From Hygrophila difformis (Eukaryota > Streptophyta > Magnoliopsida > Lamiales > Acanthaceae), in assembly GCA_030278955.1 (NCBI GenBank), contig JAOANR010000005.1, positions 36,211,105 through 36,275,104 of the forward strand: DNA of 64,000 bases, given 5' to 3'. A program made the position numbers and the translations under genes. Below are positions 1-9,878 of this stretch, one piece after another. The notes beneath the pieces are model-generated. The model did no database searches. It was not told the origin of the DNA and was given only the letters and a program-made list of their open reading frames with translations. Each line of letters starts with the position of its first letter. The stretch's first letter is position 1.

Positions 1-2920
1 CTCAAACATGAAATTCATTTGAGTCAAGATAAACTTAAGATAAGAATTTATGATCCAAGAATGACCCGAAAAATCGAGCCCGAAAACGTAGGAGGATAGA
101 AGTCCGAAAGAGAGGAGGAAAAGCACGACGGATCGCACGACACCGCCCGGACCGAAGTCCAGGCGAGAGTGGCGCGCACCCGGCGCGGGAATCCCAAGGT
201 TAGCGCGCCAACCCCGCGCGGCGCAGCAGTCGCGTTGTCACGTTTCGGCGGCGCGCACCCGGCGCGGCCTTTGGCCGATTCGCGCGCCAACCCCGCGCCA
301 AGGTCCTGACAGCAACACCTTGTCGCGTTTTGGCGACTTTCTCGCCAATTTTCGGGGCCCAAGGTTGGGAATCCGATCTATCACGGGTGTGGCATCTTCT
401 TGGACGTTATGTAATCAATCCCATGTCCATTATCAGCCATTCTCATCAAAGTTTATCCCAAAACTCTCCCAAAACTCTCCCAAAAGCCAAACACTCTTCC
501 GACGAACTTCCGGCGACTTCCCGACGAGTTTCCGGCAACCAAATCCAACCAAGGAAGTGTGTAGATCAAGGATTGCAGGCTTTGGAGTGTTGGTAAGATG
601 TTATTCAAGTTTCCATATGATTTTAAGATCATAAACATCATCCTAACTTACGAATCTTCATATTCGAACACAAATCGGAGCCAAGGGAAGAATAAATCGG
701 GTGGAAGAGATTCGTTCGTGACATCCCGTGGATTCCGGACGACCCCGTGACTTCCTAAACATCATCCCCACTGTAAGTTAACCTTACTATAGTTTTGGGT
801 GACTTAAAATGCAACCAAACATATAGATTCAATAACTCTAAAAATCTGTCAACAAGAGAAACCCTCAACGCAGCGTTTTTGTATGAATTTTTCGAACCTC
901 TAAAGCTGCTCAAACAACAAAACTCAAAACATGAAAAGTGTTGCTAAGACTTTGGTCTAGCTACTGTAAAAATTTTAGAATTTTTCATGATGTTTTGAAA
1001 CCTGAAACCAACCTAAAACCGAAGAGTATTAAATCTGGATCTTAGAACTTTGGTAGATTTCACTCTCAATCTTGTTGGTTATTTTGACCATGGATCTAGG
1101 CCGATCTAGGATTGGTGCTAAACATGAAAGTTGTAGATCTATGAGTTTAGAACATTTCTGCAAGTTTTTAGAATTTTTCGTTGAGATTTGAACCTCCGAA
1201 CTCGAGCCGATCCGATCTGCGTTAGAACCGATGTCAAGAACCTTGACAGATTTCTTAATCAAACTCGACGAGCAAAACTCTTACTTCGAGTGTTCAAACC
1301 TGAAAACTCAAAACTAAGATTTTGATCCAAAGATCATAAGCTATATTGTGTAAAAATTTCAAAGATTTTCATCAAGTTTTGATACCCCAAATCGTATCGA
1401 ACATATTCTGCGTTTTTAAGAATTGTCAAAGGATGACAGATTTCATAACCGATCTTGATGAGCTTATTCCTATCACTTCTAGCCCGAACCAATCTATGTG
1501 ATCTAAACAAAAGTTGTTGAAAATCAAGTCTAGTATGTCTCTGTAAAATTTCAGAATTTTTGAAGTCAATTTGATATGTCAAAAAGTCAAATCTTTGAAA
1601 GGTGTCAAACCTGAATCCTGACAGCATATTATTTCTGTAGAAAACTTGATTTTTGACATACTTCCCATCGTTTTTCCGAAAAACTTAAAACACGAAAGTT
1701 GTTCGTTGGGATGTTTTTGAGCTACTGTACAAATTTCAGATCAATCGCCTAAGAAATGGATTTTTAAACCAAAAAGGCGCAAACTGTGACATCGATCGAT
1801 TTTTGAAATCTTTTAAACAACGATCGAGACGTTGGAATTACGATAAAGCTATATTTTTGAAAAATCCCGTTACACCAAATAAAAACATTTTCTTTAAAAG
1901 AATTCTTTAGAAACATTGGGGAATTTATGACCAAGTTTGATATGATCAATATGGCCAGACGGCTTGTGGACATAAGAGCCCAAGCGAACGGCCAGTGGAC
2001 ATAAGAGCCCTGGCGAATGGTTATTTATAAATATTGATTATGAGGATTGCGGTCACAAGAGCCCTGGTGAATGGTGAACTATAAAAGAAACGAAAAATAT
2101 TTTGAGAAGTGATATTTTTGAAATTGGCTGAGGCCGCCGGATCACCGGCTAAATGATACTTTTGAGATATCTTGCTTGCCGAAAGGCAATTGAAATATCT
2201 TGCTTGCCGAAAGGCAATTGAAATATCTTGCTTGCCGAAAGGCAATTGAAATATCTTGCTTGCCGAAAGGCAATAGAAATATCTTGCTTGCCGAAAGGCA
2301 ATTGAAATATAATGCTTGCCGAATGGAGATTGAAATATAAACTTGAAACATGAGAAATGATATTTTTGAAAATGGCTGCGGCCGCCGGATTGCCGGCTAA
2401 ATTAAATATTGTTGAAATGGTTATGTAACGGGAGAGGAAAATAAAAGATTTAATATTTTTAAGTATTTATTTAGTTACGCCTTGCAAATCATTTTACTAC
2501 AAGAAATCTTTTTATTAAATTAACTAAAGGCTTTGAAACCCCTAACCCATGCTATGTGTTAGCTTACTCAGCGCGTTTTTGCTGACCCAAACCATATATC
2601 TCCTTTTTCTTACAGAGAATGAAGAATATGCATCATCATATGCATACTGGGAATTTTTGGGGATTACATCATGAACGGGTCTGTTTAACCCGTGTTTTGG
2701 CCATGTTGGCCCTTATACATTATTTCCGCTGCACAACTTATAAATTCCGCTGCAACTTTGATGTATTATCTTTAAATTATATATGAATGGGCTGTTTGAA
2801 GATTTTAAATACTGAAAACCATAGCCTTGCATCTCTTTAGTGAGCTCGGAGAAACCGTGTCTTGCTAGGGAGGTGTGGCGGTGGCATCCCGGCCTGGGTT
2901 ACCAAATCCGGGGTGTTACA
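1..2920 (+). repeat. Gyp-T LTR 1 (left-truncated by the window edge)
   Basis: This aligns base for base with 5112-8031 and 10223-13142 with few substitutions. The window begins 344 bp inside the LTR. It ends GGGGTGTTACA at 2920, directly before the primer site. It differs from both other LTRs at several sites in its first half (for example near 811, 832, 1309, 1530 and 1633), whereas its second half agrees with LTR 3. Confidence 0.93.
2131..2397 (+). repeat. Hairpin array in Gyp-T LTR 1 (28-bp tandem repeat)
   Basis: Five consecutive 28-bp units begin their stems at 2176, 2204, 2232, 2260 and 2288. Each contains TTGCCGAAAGGCAA, a 5-bp stem closed by a GAAA loop. A sixth, degenerate unit lies near 2316. 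The array is bracketed by two further inverted repeats, GCCGG-ATCA-CCGGC (2136-2149) and GCCGG-ATTG-CCGGC (2384-2397). Equivalent arrays are at 7242-7508 and 12353-12619. Function unknown; folded RNA or minisatellite instability are both possible. Confidence 0.9.
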
Positions 2921-2923
2921 GAG

Positions 2924-2935
2924 TGGTATCAGAGC
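2924..2935 (+). promoter_or_regulatory. Primer binding site, initiator-Met tRNA (Gyp-T unit 1)
   Basis: TGGTATCAGAGC begins 3 nt after the LTR end. This is the standard sequence complementary to the 3' end of plant initiator-Met tRNA, used to prime minus-strand DNA synthesis. It supports the plus-strand orientation and the LTR boundary. Confidence 0.95.
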
Positions 2936-3573
2936 CCAGACTATTTTAAAGCTATTTATTTTAAAGAAAATATCTGATACCAAGAATGGTATCAGAGCCC
3001 GGAATATTTTAAAGCTATTATTTTACATAGCCAGGTTATTTTAAAAACTACTATTTTAAAGAGCCCGGAATATTTTTAAACTATTATTTTTGAGTATTAT
3101 TATTTTAAAGTTATCATTTCTAAACTAGTAGTATATTTCAAAGAGCCCAATTATTATTTTGAAGTTAAAGCCCAAATTTTTAGCCCAAAATTTTTTTTTG
3201 AAGCCCAAGAAATTATCTTGGCCCAATAGCCTTGTTTTTATTTAAAGCCCAAATAATTTATTTCTTTCGACCCAATATAGTGGCCCAAACCTTTTATCCT
3301 TATTTTAATCTATCCATGGAATAAATTTATTTTAAAACCCATGGATAAATAAATGCGTGCATAAAATTTTTTTTTTTTTTGGGGGGATCACATATGCATA
3401 TGCATACATAAATACACTAACCCTTTTTATGTGAATTATCGGTGATAAGAAACACTCCTACCTTAGAACTCAACATGATCTTGACTTAGGAGCGCCAACT
3501 TAAGACTAACTTTGCCTTAGTCCTAGATCTTGATCACTTAGAAACTCATCTTCGCGTGCTTCTATAACAGAAA

Positions 3574-4299
3574 ATGGCACCTAGAGGAAGACCTAACAAT
3601 CCACCCATCCCACCCAACACCAATGAAGAGCTACGACAACCCGATGAACCAGTGCAAGACGTTAGTGCAACCAATCAAGGAGGGGAAGTAGCCTCCATGC
3701 CTAAGAACTTAAGTGACCAATTAAGAGCTATAGAGGAAGCTGTGGTTGCCTTGGGGAATGCACTAATCAACCAAGGGCAAGGCAAGAGAAAACGAGACCA
3801 CAGAACCGATAACTACTTAGGAATGAACCATATTCGGGGAGGCCCGAATAGACCACCTCGAGGCAACGGTGGAAGAAACAGAGGGATGGTTTACAACCAT
3901 GGTGACTATACGCCACCGTGCCCAAGATGTGGTAACCTACATTATGCGAGAGGATGCCCTAAGCCCGGAGCGTGCTTTCGGTGTGGTCGATTTGGTCATC
4001 GGCTACGTAACTGCCGAACGCGGATAGAGAATATTAACAAGAGAAAGGAAGTGACCATTAAACCTGACCAGCCACAGAACTCAAACAGTCGGGATGGCAA
4101 CCATGAAGCATCCATACCACGTTGCCCGCAGTGCCACCAAGCCCATCTGGTGCGCGAATGCCCAAGACGCGGGACTTGTTATAGATGTGGTGGAGAAGAC
4201 CACATGATTAGAGAATGCAATGTTCGTGAAGATATGATTGAGAAAAGGCTAGATCTGGTGGACCCTCAACAAGGGAATCAAGGAAGAGCCATGGGATGA
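3574..4299 (+). CDS. Zinc-knuckle gag-like protein, Gyp-T unit 1
   Basis: An intact 241-residue ORF starting ATGGCACCTAGAGG. The N-terminal half is Pro/Asn/Gly/Arg-rich and low in complexity, with no recognisable capsid (retrotransposon gag) domain. The C-terminal half has two pairs of zinc knuckles: C-x2-C-x3-H-x4-C at about residues 116-128 and 184-196, and canonical C-x2-C-x4-H-x4-C at about 134-147 and 202-215. The pairing suggests an internal duplication of a two-knuckle module. Such knuckles bind RNA in retroelement nucleocapsids. The sequence after the stop resembles the 3' end of a chromovirus, so I infer that pol was lost by deletion. It is the only coding sequence in the element and is open in both units, which hints at recent constraint or recent origin. 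Confidence 0.85.
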   Translation: MAPRGRPNNPPIPPNTNEELRQPDEPVQDVSATNQGGEVASMPKNLSDQLRAIEEAVVALGNALINQGQGKRKRDHRTDNYLGMNHIRGGPNRPPRGNGGRNRGMVYNHGDYTPPCPRCGNLHYARGCPKPGACFRCGRFGHRLRNCRTRIENINKRKEVTIKPDQPQNSNSRDGNHEASIPRCPQCHQAHLVRECPRRGTCYRCGGEDHMIRECNVREDMIEKRLDLVDPQQGNQGRAMG

Positions 4300-4428
4300 T
4301 TGAACGACATTGATCAAGCTGACTTGCCAGCTCATTGAGGAAGGATCGTAGGCGATGATACTCGAACCTTCGTGGGAATAATACATAGGCAGTTATGGGA
4401 ACATAACTGTAATCTTAAGGGGGGAGGA

Positions 4429-4767
4429 TGTAATACCCCGTATTTCGAAACTCGAGTATTTTGTATCCCAAATAAATTCTTTTTGAACTACGTAATGACT
4501 TGATCCCTTCACAGGGTACGTAGGCAACTTGGAAATTTCAATTCTGGGTTCAATCAAACAATAATCAAACAACAATCAAACAATAATCAAACAACAAACG
4601 ATGATCAACAATCAAACAATAATCAAACAACAAACGATGATCAACAATCGAACAATAATTCAATGACACAACATCGCAAATAGTAAACAAAAAGGACCAT
4701 AACTCTTCGCGCGAGAAAAGCCGAAGCACAACTTCGAGGACGAAGTTGATTCTTAAGGGGGGGAGAG
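4429..4767 (+). other. Relic LTR start and duplicated polypurine tract inside Gyp-T unit 1
   Basis: A first purine tract (AAGGGGGGAGGA) is followed at 4429 by TGTAATACCCC and then by a segment sharing GACTTGATCCCTTCACAGGG with the start of the Gyp-D LTR (40552 onward). A short AATCAAACAA-type repeat follows (about 4552-4665). Only then come the second purine tract and the real LTR start at 4768. The element therefore seems to have moved its LTR start about 339 bp downstream of an ancestral one. Confidence 0.75.
4754..4767 (+). promoter_or_regulatory. Polypurine tract of Gyp-T unit 1
   Basis: TTAAGGGGGGGAGAG directly precedes the LTR start TGTAACACCCC at 4768. This is the expected primer for plus-strand DNA synthesis. 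Confidence 0.85.
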
Positions 4768-7700
4768 TGTAACACCCCAGATTTTTTATCAACGTCCAAG
4801 GGAATAAAAAATTTATTCCGATCAATGTTGAAATATTTCCGAGAAGAAGAAAATAATTTATCACAATAAATTATTGCTCGGATATGAAACGCCGATAGAT
4901 TTAAATTCAAAATGGAATAAAAGAGGGAAAGGAAGCCCGAAGACATTCCATGAATTGAGTAAAAATAATTGGAGTTAAGTTCATGAAGGAAAAGAATTTT
5001 AATTCCAAGAACCCGTGACGTCGGAAGAAATTTAATGAAACAAGTTATTGCACGGGAATCAAAAGACGACGAATTGAAAGCCGACGAAACCGAGACCGAC
5101 GGACTTAAGATCTCAAACATGAAATTCATTTGAGTCAAGATAAACTTAAGATAAGAATTTATGATCCAAGAATGACCCGAAAAATCGAGCCCGAAAACGT
5201 AGGAGGATAGAAGTCCGAAAGAGAGGAGGAAAAGCACGACGGATCGCACGACACCGCCCGGACCGAAGTCCAGGCGAGAGTGGCGCGCACCCGGCGCGGG
5301 AATCCCAAGGTTAGCGCGCCAACCCCGCGCGGCGCAGCAGTCGCGTTGTCACGTTTCGGCGGCGCGCACCCGGCGCGGCCTTTGGCCGATTCGCGCGCCA
5401 ACCCCGCGCCAAGGTCCTGACAGCAACACCTTGTCGCGTTTTGGCGACTTTCTCGCCAATTTTCGGGGCCCAAGGTTGGGAATCCGATCTATCACGGGTG
5501 TGGCATCTTCTTGGACGTTATGTAATCAATCCCATGTCCATTATCAGCCATTCTCATCAAAGTTTATCCCAAAACTCTCCCAAAACTCTCCCAAAAGCCA
5601 AACACTCTTCCGACGAACTTCCGGCGACTTCCCGACGAGTTTCCGGCAACCAAATCCAACCAAGGAAGTGTGTAGATCAAGGATTGCAGGCTTTGGAGTG
5701 TTGGTAAGATGTTATTCAAGTTTCCATATGATTTTAAGATCATAAACATCATCCTAACTTACGAATCTTCATATTCGAACACAAATCGGAGCCAAGGGAA
5801 GAATAAATCGGGTGGAAGAGATTCGTTCGTGACATCCCGTGGATTCCGGACGACCCCGTGACTTCCTAAACATCATCCCCACTGTAAGTTAACCTTACTA
5901 TGGTTTTGGGTGACTTAAAATGCAACCAAACGTATAGATTCAATAACTCTAAAAATCTGTCAACAAGAGAAACCCTCAACGCAGCGTTTTTGTATGAATT
6001 TTTCGAACCTCTAAAGCTGCTCAAACAACAAAACTCAAAACATGAAAAGTGTTGCTAAGACTTTGGTCTAGCTACTGTAAAAATTTTAGAATTTTTCATG
6101 ATGTTTTGAAACCTGAAACCAACCTAAAACCGAAGAGTATTAAATCTGGATCTTAGAACTTTGGTAGATTTCACTCTCAATCTTGTTGGTTATTTTGACC
6201 ATGGATCTAGGCCGATCTAGGATTGGTGCTAAACATGAAAGTTGTAGATCTATGAGTTTAGAACATTTCTGCAAGTTTTTAGAATTTTTCGTTGAGATTT
6301 GAACCTCCGAACTCGAGCCGATCCGATCTGCGTTAGAACCGATGTCAAGAACCTTGACAGATTTCTTAATCAAACTCGACGAGCAAAACTCTTACTTCGA
6401 GTGTTCAAACCTGAAAACGCAAAACTAAGATTTTGATCCAAAGATCATAAGCTATATTGTGTAAAAATTTCAAAGATTTTCATCAAGTTTTGATACCCCA
6501 AATCGTATCGAACATATTCTGCGTTTTTAAGAATTGTCAAAGGATGACAGATTTCATAACCGATCTTGATGAGCTTATTCCTATCACTTCTAGCCCGAAC
6601 CAATCTATGTGATCTAAACAAAAGTTGTTGGAAATCAAGTCTAGTATGTCTCTGTAAAATTTCAGAATTTTTGAAGTCAATTTGATATGTCAAAAAGTCA
6701 AATCTTTGAAAGGTGTCAAACCTGAATCCTGACAGCATATTATGTCTGTAGAAAACTTGATTTTTGACATACTTCCCATCGTTTTTCCGAAAAACTTAAA
6801 ACACGAAAGTTGTTCGTTGGGATGTTTTTGAGCTACTGTACAAATTTCAGATCAATCGCCTAAGAAATGGATTTTTAAACCAAAAAGGCGCAAACTGTGA
6901 CATCGATCGATTTTTGAAATCTTTTAAACAACGATCGAGACGTTGGAATTACGATAAAGCTATATTTTTGAAAAATCCCGTTACACCAAATAAAAACATT
7001 TTCTTTAAAAGAATTCTTTAGAAACATTGGGGAATTTATGACCAAGTTTGATATGATCAATATGGTCAGACGGCTTGTGGACATAAGAGCCCAAGCGAAC
7101 GGCCAGTGGACATAAGAGCCCTGGCGAATGGTTATTTATAAATATTGATTATGAGGATTGCGGTCACAAGAGCCCTGGTGAATGGTGAACTATAAAAGAA
7201 ATGAAAAATATTTTGAGAAGTGATATTTTTGAAATTGGCTGAGGCCGCCGGATCACCGGCTAAATGATACTTTTGAGATATCTTGCTTGCCGAAAGGCAA
7301 TTGAAATATCTTGCTTGCCGAAAGGCAATTGAAATATCTTGTTTGCCGAAAGGCAATTGAAATATCTTGCTTGCCGAAAGGCAATAGAAATATCTTGCTT
7401 GCCGAAAGGCAATTGAAATATAATGCTTGCCGAATGGAGATTGAAATATAAACTTGAAACATGAGAAATGATATTTTTGAAAATGGCTGCGGCCGCCGGA
7501 TTGCCGGCTAAATTAAATATTGTTGAAATGGTTATGTAACGGGAGAGGAAAATAAAAGATTTAATATTTTTAAGTATTTATTTAGTTACGCCTTGCAAAT
7601 CATTTTACTACAAGAAATCTTTTTATTAAATTAACTAAAGGCTTTGAAACCCCTAACCCATGCTATGTGTTAGCTTATTCAGCGCGTTTTTGCTGACCCA

Positions 7701-8031
7701 AACCATATATCTCCTTTTTCTTACAGAGAATGAAGAATATGCATCATCATATGCATACTGGGAATTTTTGGAGATTACATCATGAACGGGTCTGTTTAAC
7801 CCGTGTTTTGGCCATGTTGGCCCTTATACATTATTTCCGCTGCACAACTTATAAATTCCGCTGCAACTTTGATGTATTATCTTTAAATTATATATGAATG
7901 GGCTGTTTGAAGATTTTAAATACTGAAAACCATAGCCTTGCATCTCTTTAGTGAGCTCGGAGAAACCGTGTCTTGCTAGGGAGGTGTGGCGGTGGCATCC
8001 CGGCCTGGGTTACCAAATCCGGGGTGTTACA
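4768..8031 (+). repeat. Gyp-T LTR 2 (central, shared by both units)
   Basis: Full 3264 bp LTR, TG...CA. It is flanked on the left by a polypurine tract and on the right by a primer site, so it serves as 3' LTR of unit 1 and 5' LTR of unit 2. In its first part (to about 6745) it matches LTR 3 wherever LTR 1 differs. Further right (from about 7066) it carries private changes, all C-to-T or G-to-A, while LTR 1 and LTR 3 agree. That pattern fits a crossover-derived hybrid LTR. Confidence 0.95.
7242..7508 (+). repeat. Hairpin array in Gyp-T LTR 2
   Basis: Second copy of the 28-bp GAAA-loop array, offset by 5111 bp. One unit carries a C-to-T change in the spacer (GTTTGCC instead of GCTTGCC, near 7341), which leaves the stem intact. 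The flanking GCCGG/CCGGC inverted repeats are conserved. Confidence 0.9.
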
Positions 8032-8034
8032 GAG

Positions 8035-8046
8035 TGGTATCAGAGC
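8035..8046 (+). promoter_or_regulatory. Primer binding site, initiator-Met tRNA (Gyp-T unit 2)
   Basis: TGGTATCAGAGC, identical to the unit 1 site and at the same 3-nt spacing from the LTR end at 8031. Confidence 0.95.
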
Positions 8047-8684
8047 CCAGACTATTTTAAAGCTATTTATTTTAAAGAAAATATCTGATACCAAGAATGG
8101 TATCAGAGCCCGGAATATTTTAAAGCTATTATTTTACATAGCCAGGTTATTTTAAAAACTACTATTTTAAAGAGCCCGGAATATTTTTAAACTATTATTT
8201 TTGAGTATTATTATTTTAAAGTTATCATTTCTAAACTAGTAGTATATTTCAAAGAGCCCAATTATTATTTTGAAGTTAAAGCCCAAATTTTTAGCCCAAA
8301 ATTTTTTTTTTGAAGCCCAAGAAATTATCTTGGCCCAATAGCCTTGTTTTTATTTAAAGCCCAAATAATTTATTTCTTTCGACCCAATATAGTGGCCCAA
8401 ACCTTTTATCCTTATTTTAATCTATCCATGGAATAAATTTATTTTAAAACCCATGGATAAATAAATGCGTGCATAAAATTTTTTTTTTTTTGGGGGGATC
8501 ACATATGCATATGCATACATAAATACACTAACCCTTTTTATGTGAATTATCGGTGATAAGAAACACTCCTACCTTAGAACTCAACATGATCTTGACTTAG
8601 GAGCGCCAACTCAAGACTAACTTTGCCTTAGTCCTAGATCTTGATCACTTAGAAACTCATCTTCGCGTGCTTCTATAACAGAAA

Positions 8685-9410
8685 ATGGCACCTAGAGGAA
8701 GACCTAACAATCCACCCATCCCACCCAACACCAATGAAGAGCTACGACAACCCGATGAACCAGTGCAAGACGTTAGTGCAACCAATCAAGGAGAGGAAGT
8801 AGCCTCCATGCCTAAGAACTTAAGTGACCAATTAAGAGCTATAGAGGAAGCTGTGGTTGCCTTGGGGAATGCACTAATCAACCAAGGGCAAGGCAAGAGA
8901 AAACGAGACCACAGAACCGATAACTACTTAGGAATGAACCATATTCGGGGAGGCCCGAATAGACCACCTCGAGGCAACGGTGGAAGAAACAGAGGGATGG
9001 TTTACAACCATGGTGACTATACGCCACCGTGCCCAAGATGTGGTAACCTACATTATGCGAGAGGATGCCCTAAGCCCGGAGCGTGCTTTCGGTGTGGTCG
9101 ATTTGGTCATCGGCTACGTAACTGCCGAACGCGGATAGAGAATATTAACAAGAGAAAGGAAGTGACCATTAAACCTGACCAGCCACAGAACTCAAACAGT
9201 CGGGATGGCAACCATGAAGCATCCATACCACGTTGCCCGCAGTGCCACCAAGCCCATCTGGTGCGCGAATGCCCAAGACGCGGGACTTGTTATAGATGTG
9301 GTGGAGAAGACCACATGATTAGAGAATGCAATGTTCGTGAAGATATGATTGAGAAAAGGCTAGATCTGGTGGACCCTCAACAAGGGAATCAAGGAAGAGC
9401 CATGGGATGA
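8685..9410 (+). CDS. Zinc-knuckle gag-like protein, Gyp-T unit 2
   Basis: An intact 241-residue ORF, identical to the unit 1 protein except for one Gly-to-Glu change near residue 37 (a G-to-A transition). All four zinc knuckles keep their Cys and His residues. It is followed, as in unit 1, by the relic LTR start and the functional polypurine tract. Confidence 0.85.
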   Translation: MAPRGRPNNPPIPPNTNEELRQPDEPVQDVSATNQGEEVASMPKNLSDQLRAIEEAVVALGNALINQGQGKRKRDHRTDNYLGMNHIRGGPNRPPRGNGGRNRGMVYNHGDYTPPCPRCGNLHYARGCPKPGACFRCGRFGHRLRNCRTRIENINKRKEVTIKPDQPQNSNSRDGNHEASIPRCPQCHQAHLVRECPRRGTCYRCGGEDHMIRECNVREDMIEKRLDLVDPQQGNQGRAMG

Positions 9411-9539
9411 TTGAACGACATTGATCAAGCTGACTTGCCAGCTCATTGAGGAAGGATCGTAGGCGATGATACTCGAACCTTCGTGGGAATAATACATAGG
9501 CAGTTATGGGAACATAACTGTAATCTTAAGGGGGGAGGA

Positions 9540-9878
9540 TGTAATACCCCGTATTTCGAAACTCGAGTATTTTGTATCCCAAATAAATTCTTTTTGAACT
9601 ACGTAATGACTTGATCCCTTCACAGGGTACGTAGGCAACTTGGAAATTTCAATTCTGGGTTCAATCAAACAATAATCAAACAACAATCAAACAATAATCA
9701 AACAACAAACGATGATCAACAATCAAACAATAATCAAACAACAAACGATGATCAACAATCGAACAATAATTCAATGACACAACATCGCAAATAGTAAACA
9801 AAAAGGACCATAACTCTTCGCGCGAGAAAAGCCGAAGCACAACTTCGAGGACGAAGTTGATTCTTAAGGGGGGGAGAG
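9540..9878 (+). other. Relic LTR start and duplicated polypurine tract, Gyp-T unit 2
   Basis: Second copy of the segment at 4429-4767. The relic TGTAATACCCC start is at 9540, followed by the AATCAAACAA-type repeats and the functional polypurine tract at about 9865-9878 before LTR 3. Confidence 0.75.

Noticed and set aside
48..640. ORFs on both strands in the first part of each Gyp-T LTR (also at +5111 and +10222)
   Set aside because: They lie within the LTR in a GC-rich, internally duplicated stretch (GGCGCGCACCCGGCGCGG), overlap on both strands and show no domain. LTR sequence, not genes.
2021..2351. Regular 28-bp repeat with conserved dyads that superficially resembles a CRISPR array
   Set aside because: There are no unique spacers: the whole unit repeats head to tail, in plant LTR DNA, with no cas genes. 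It is a hairpin minisatellite.
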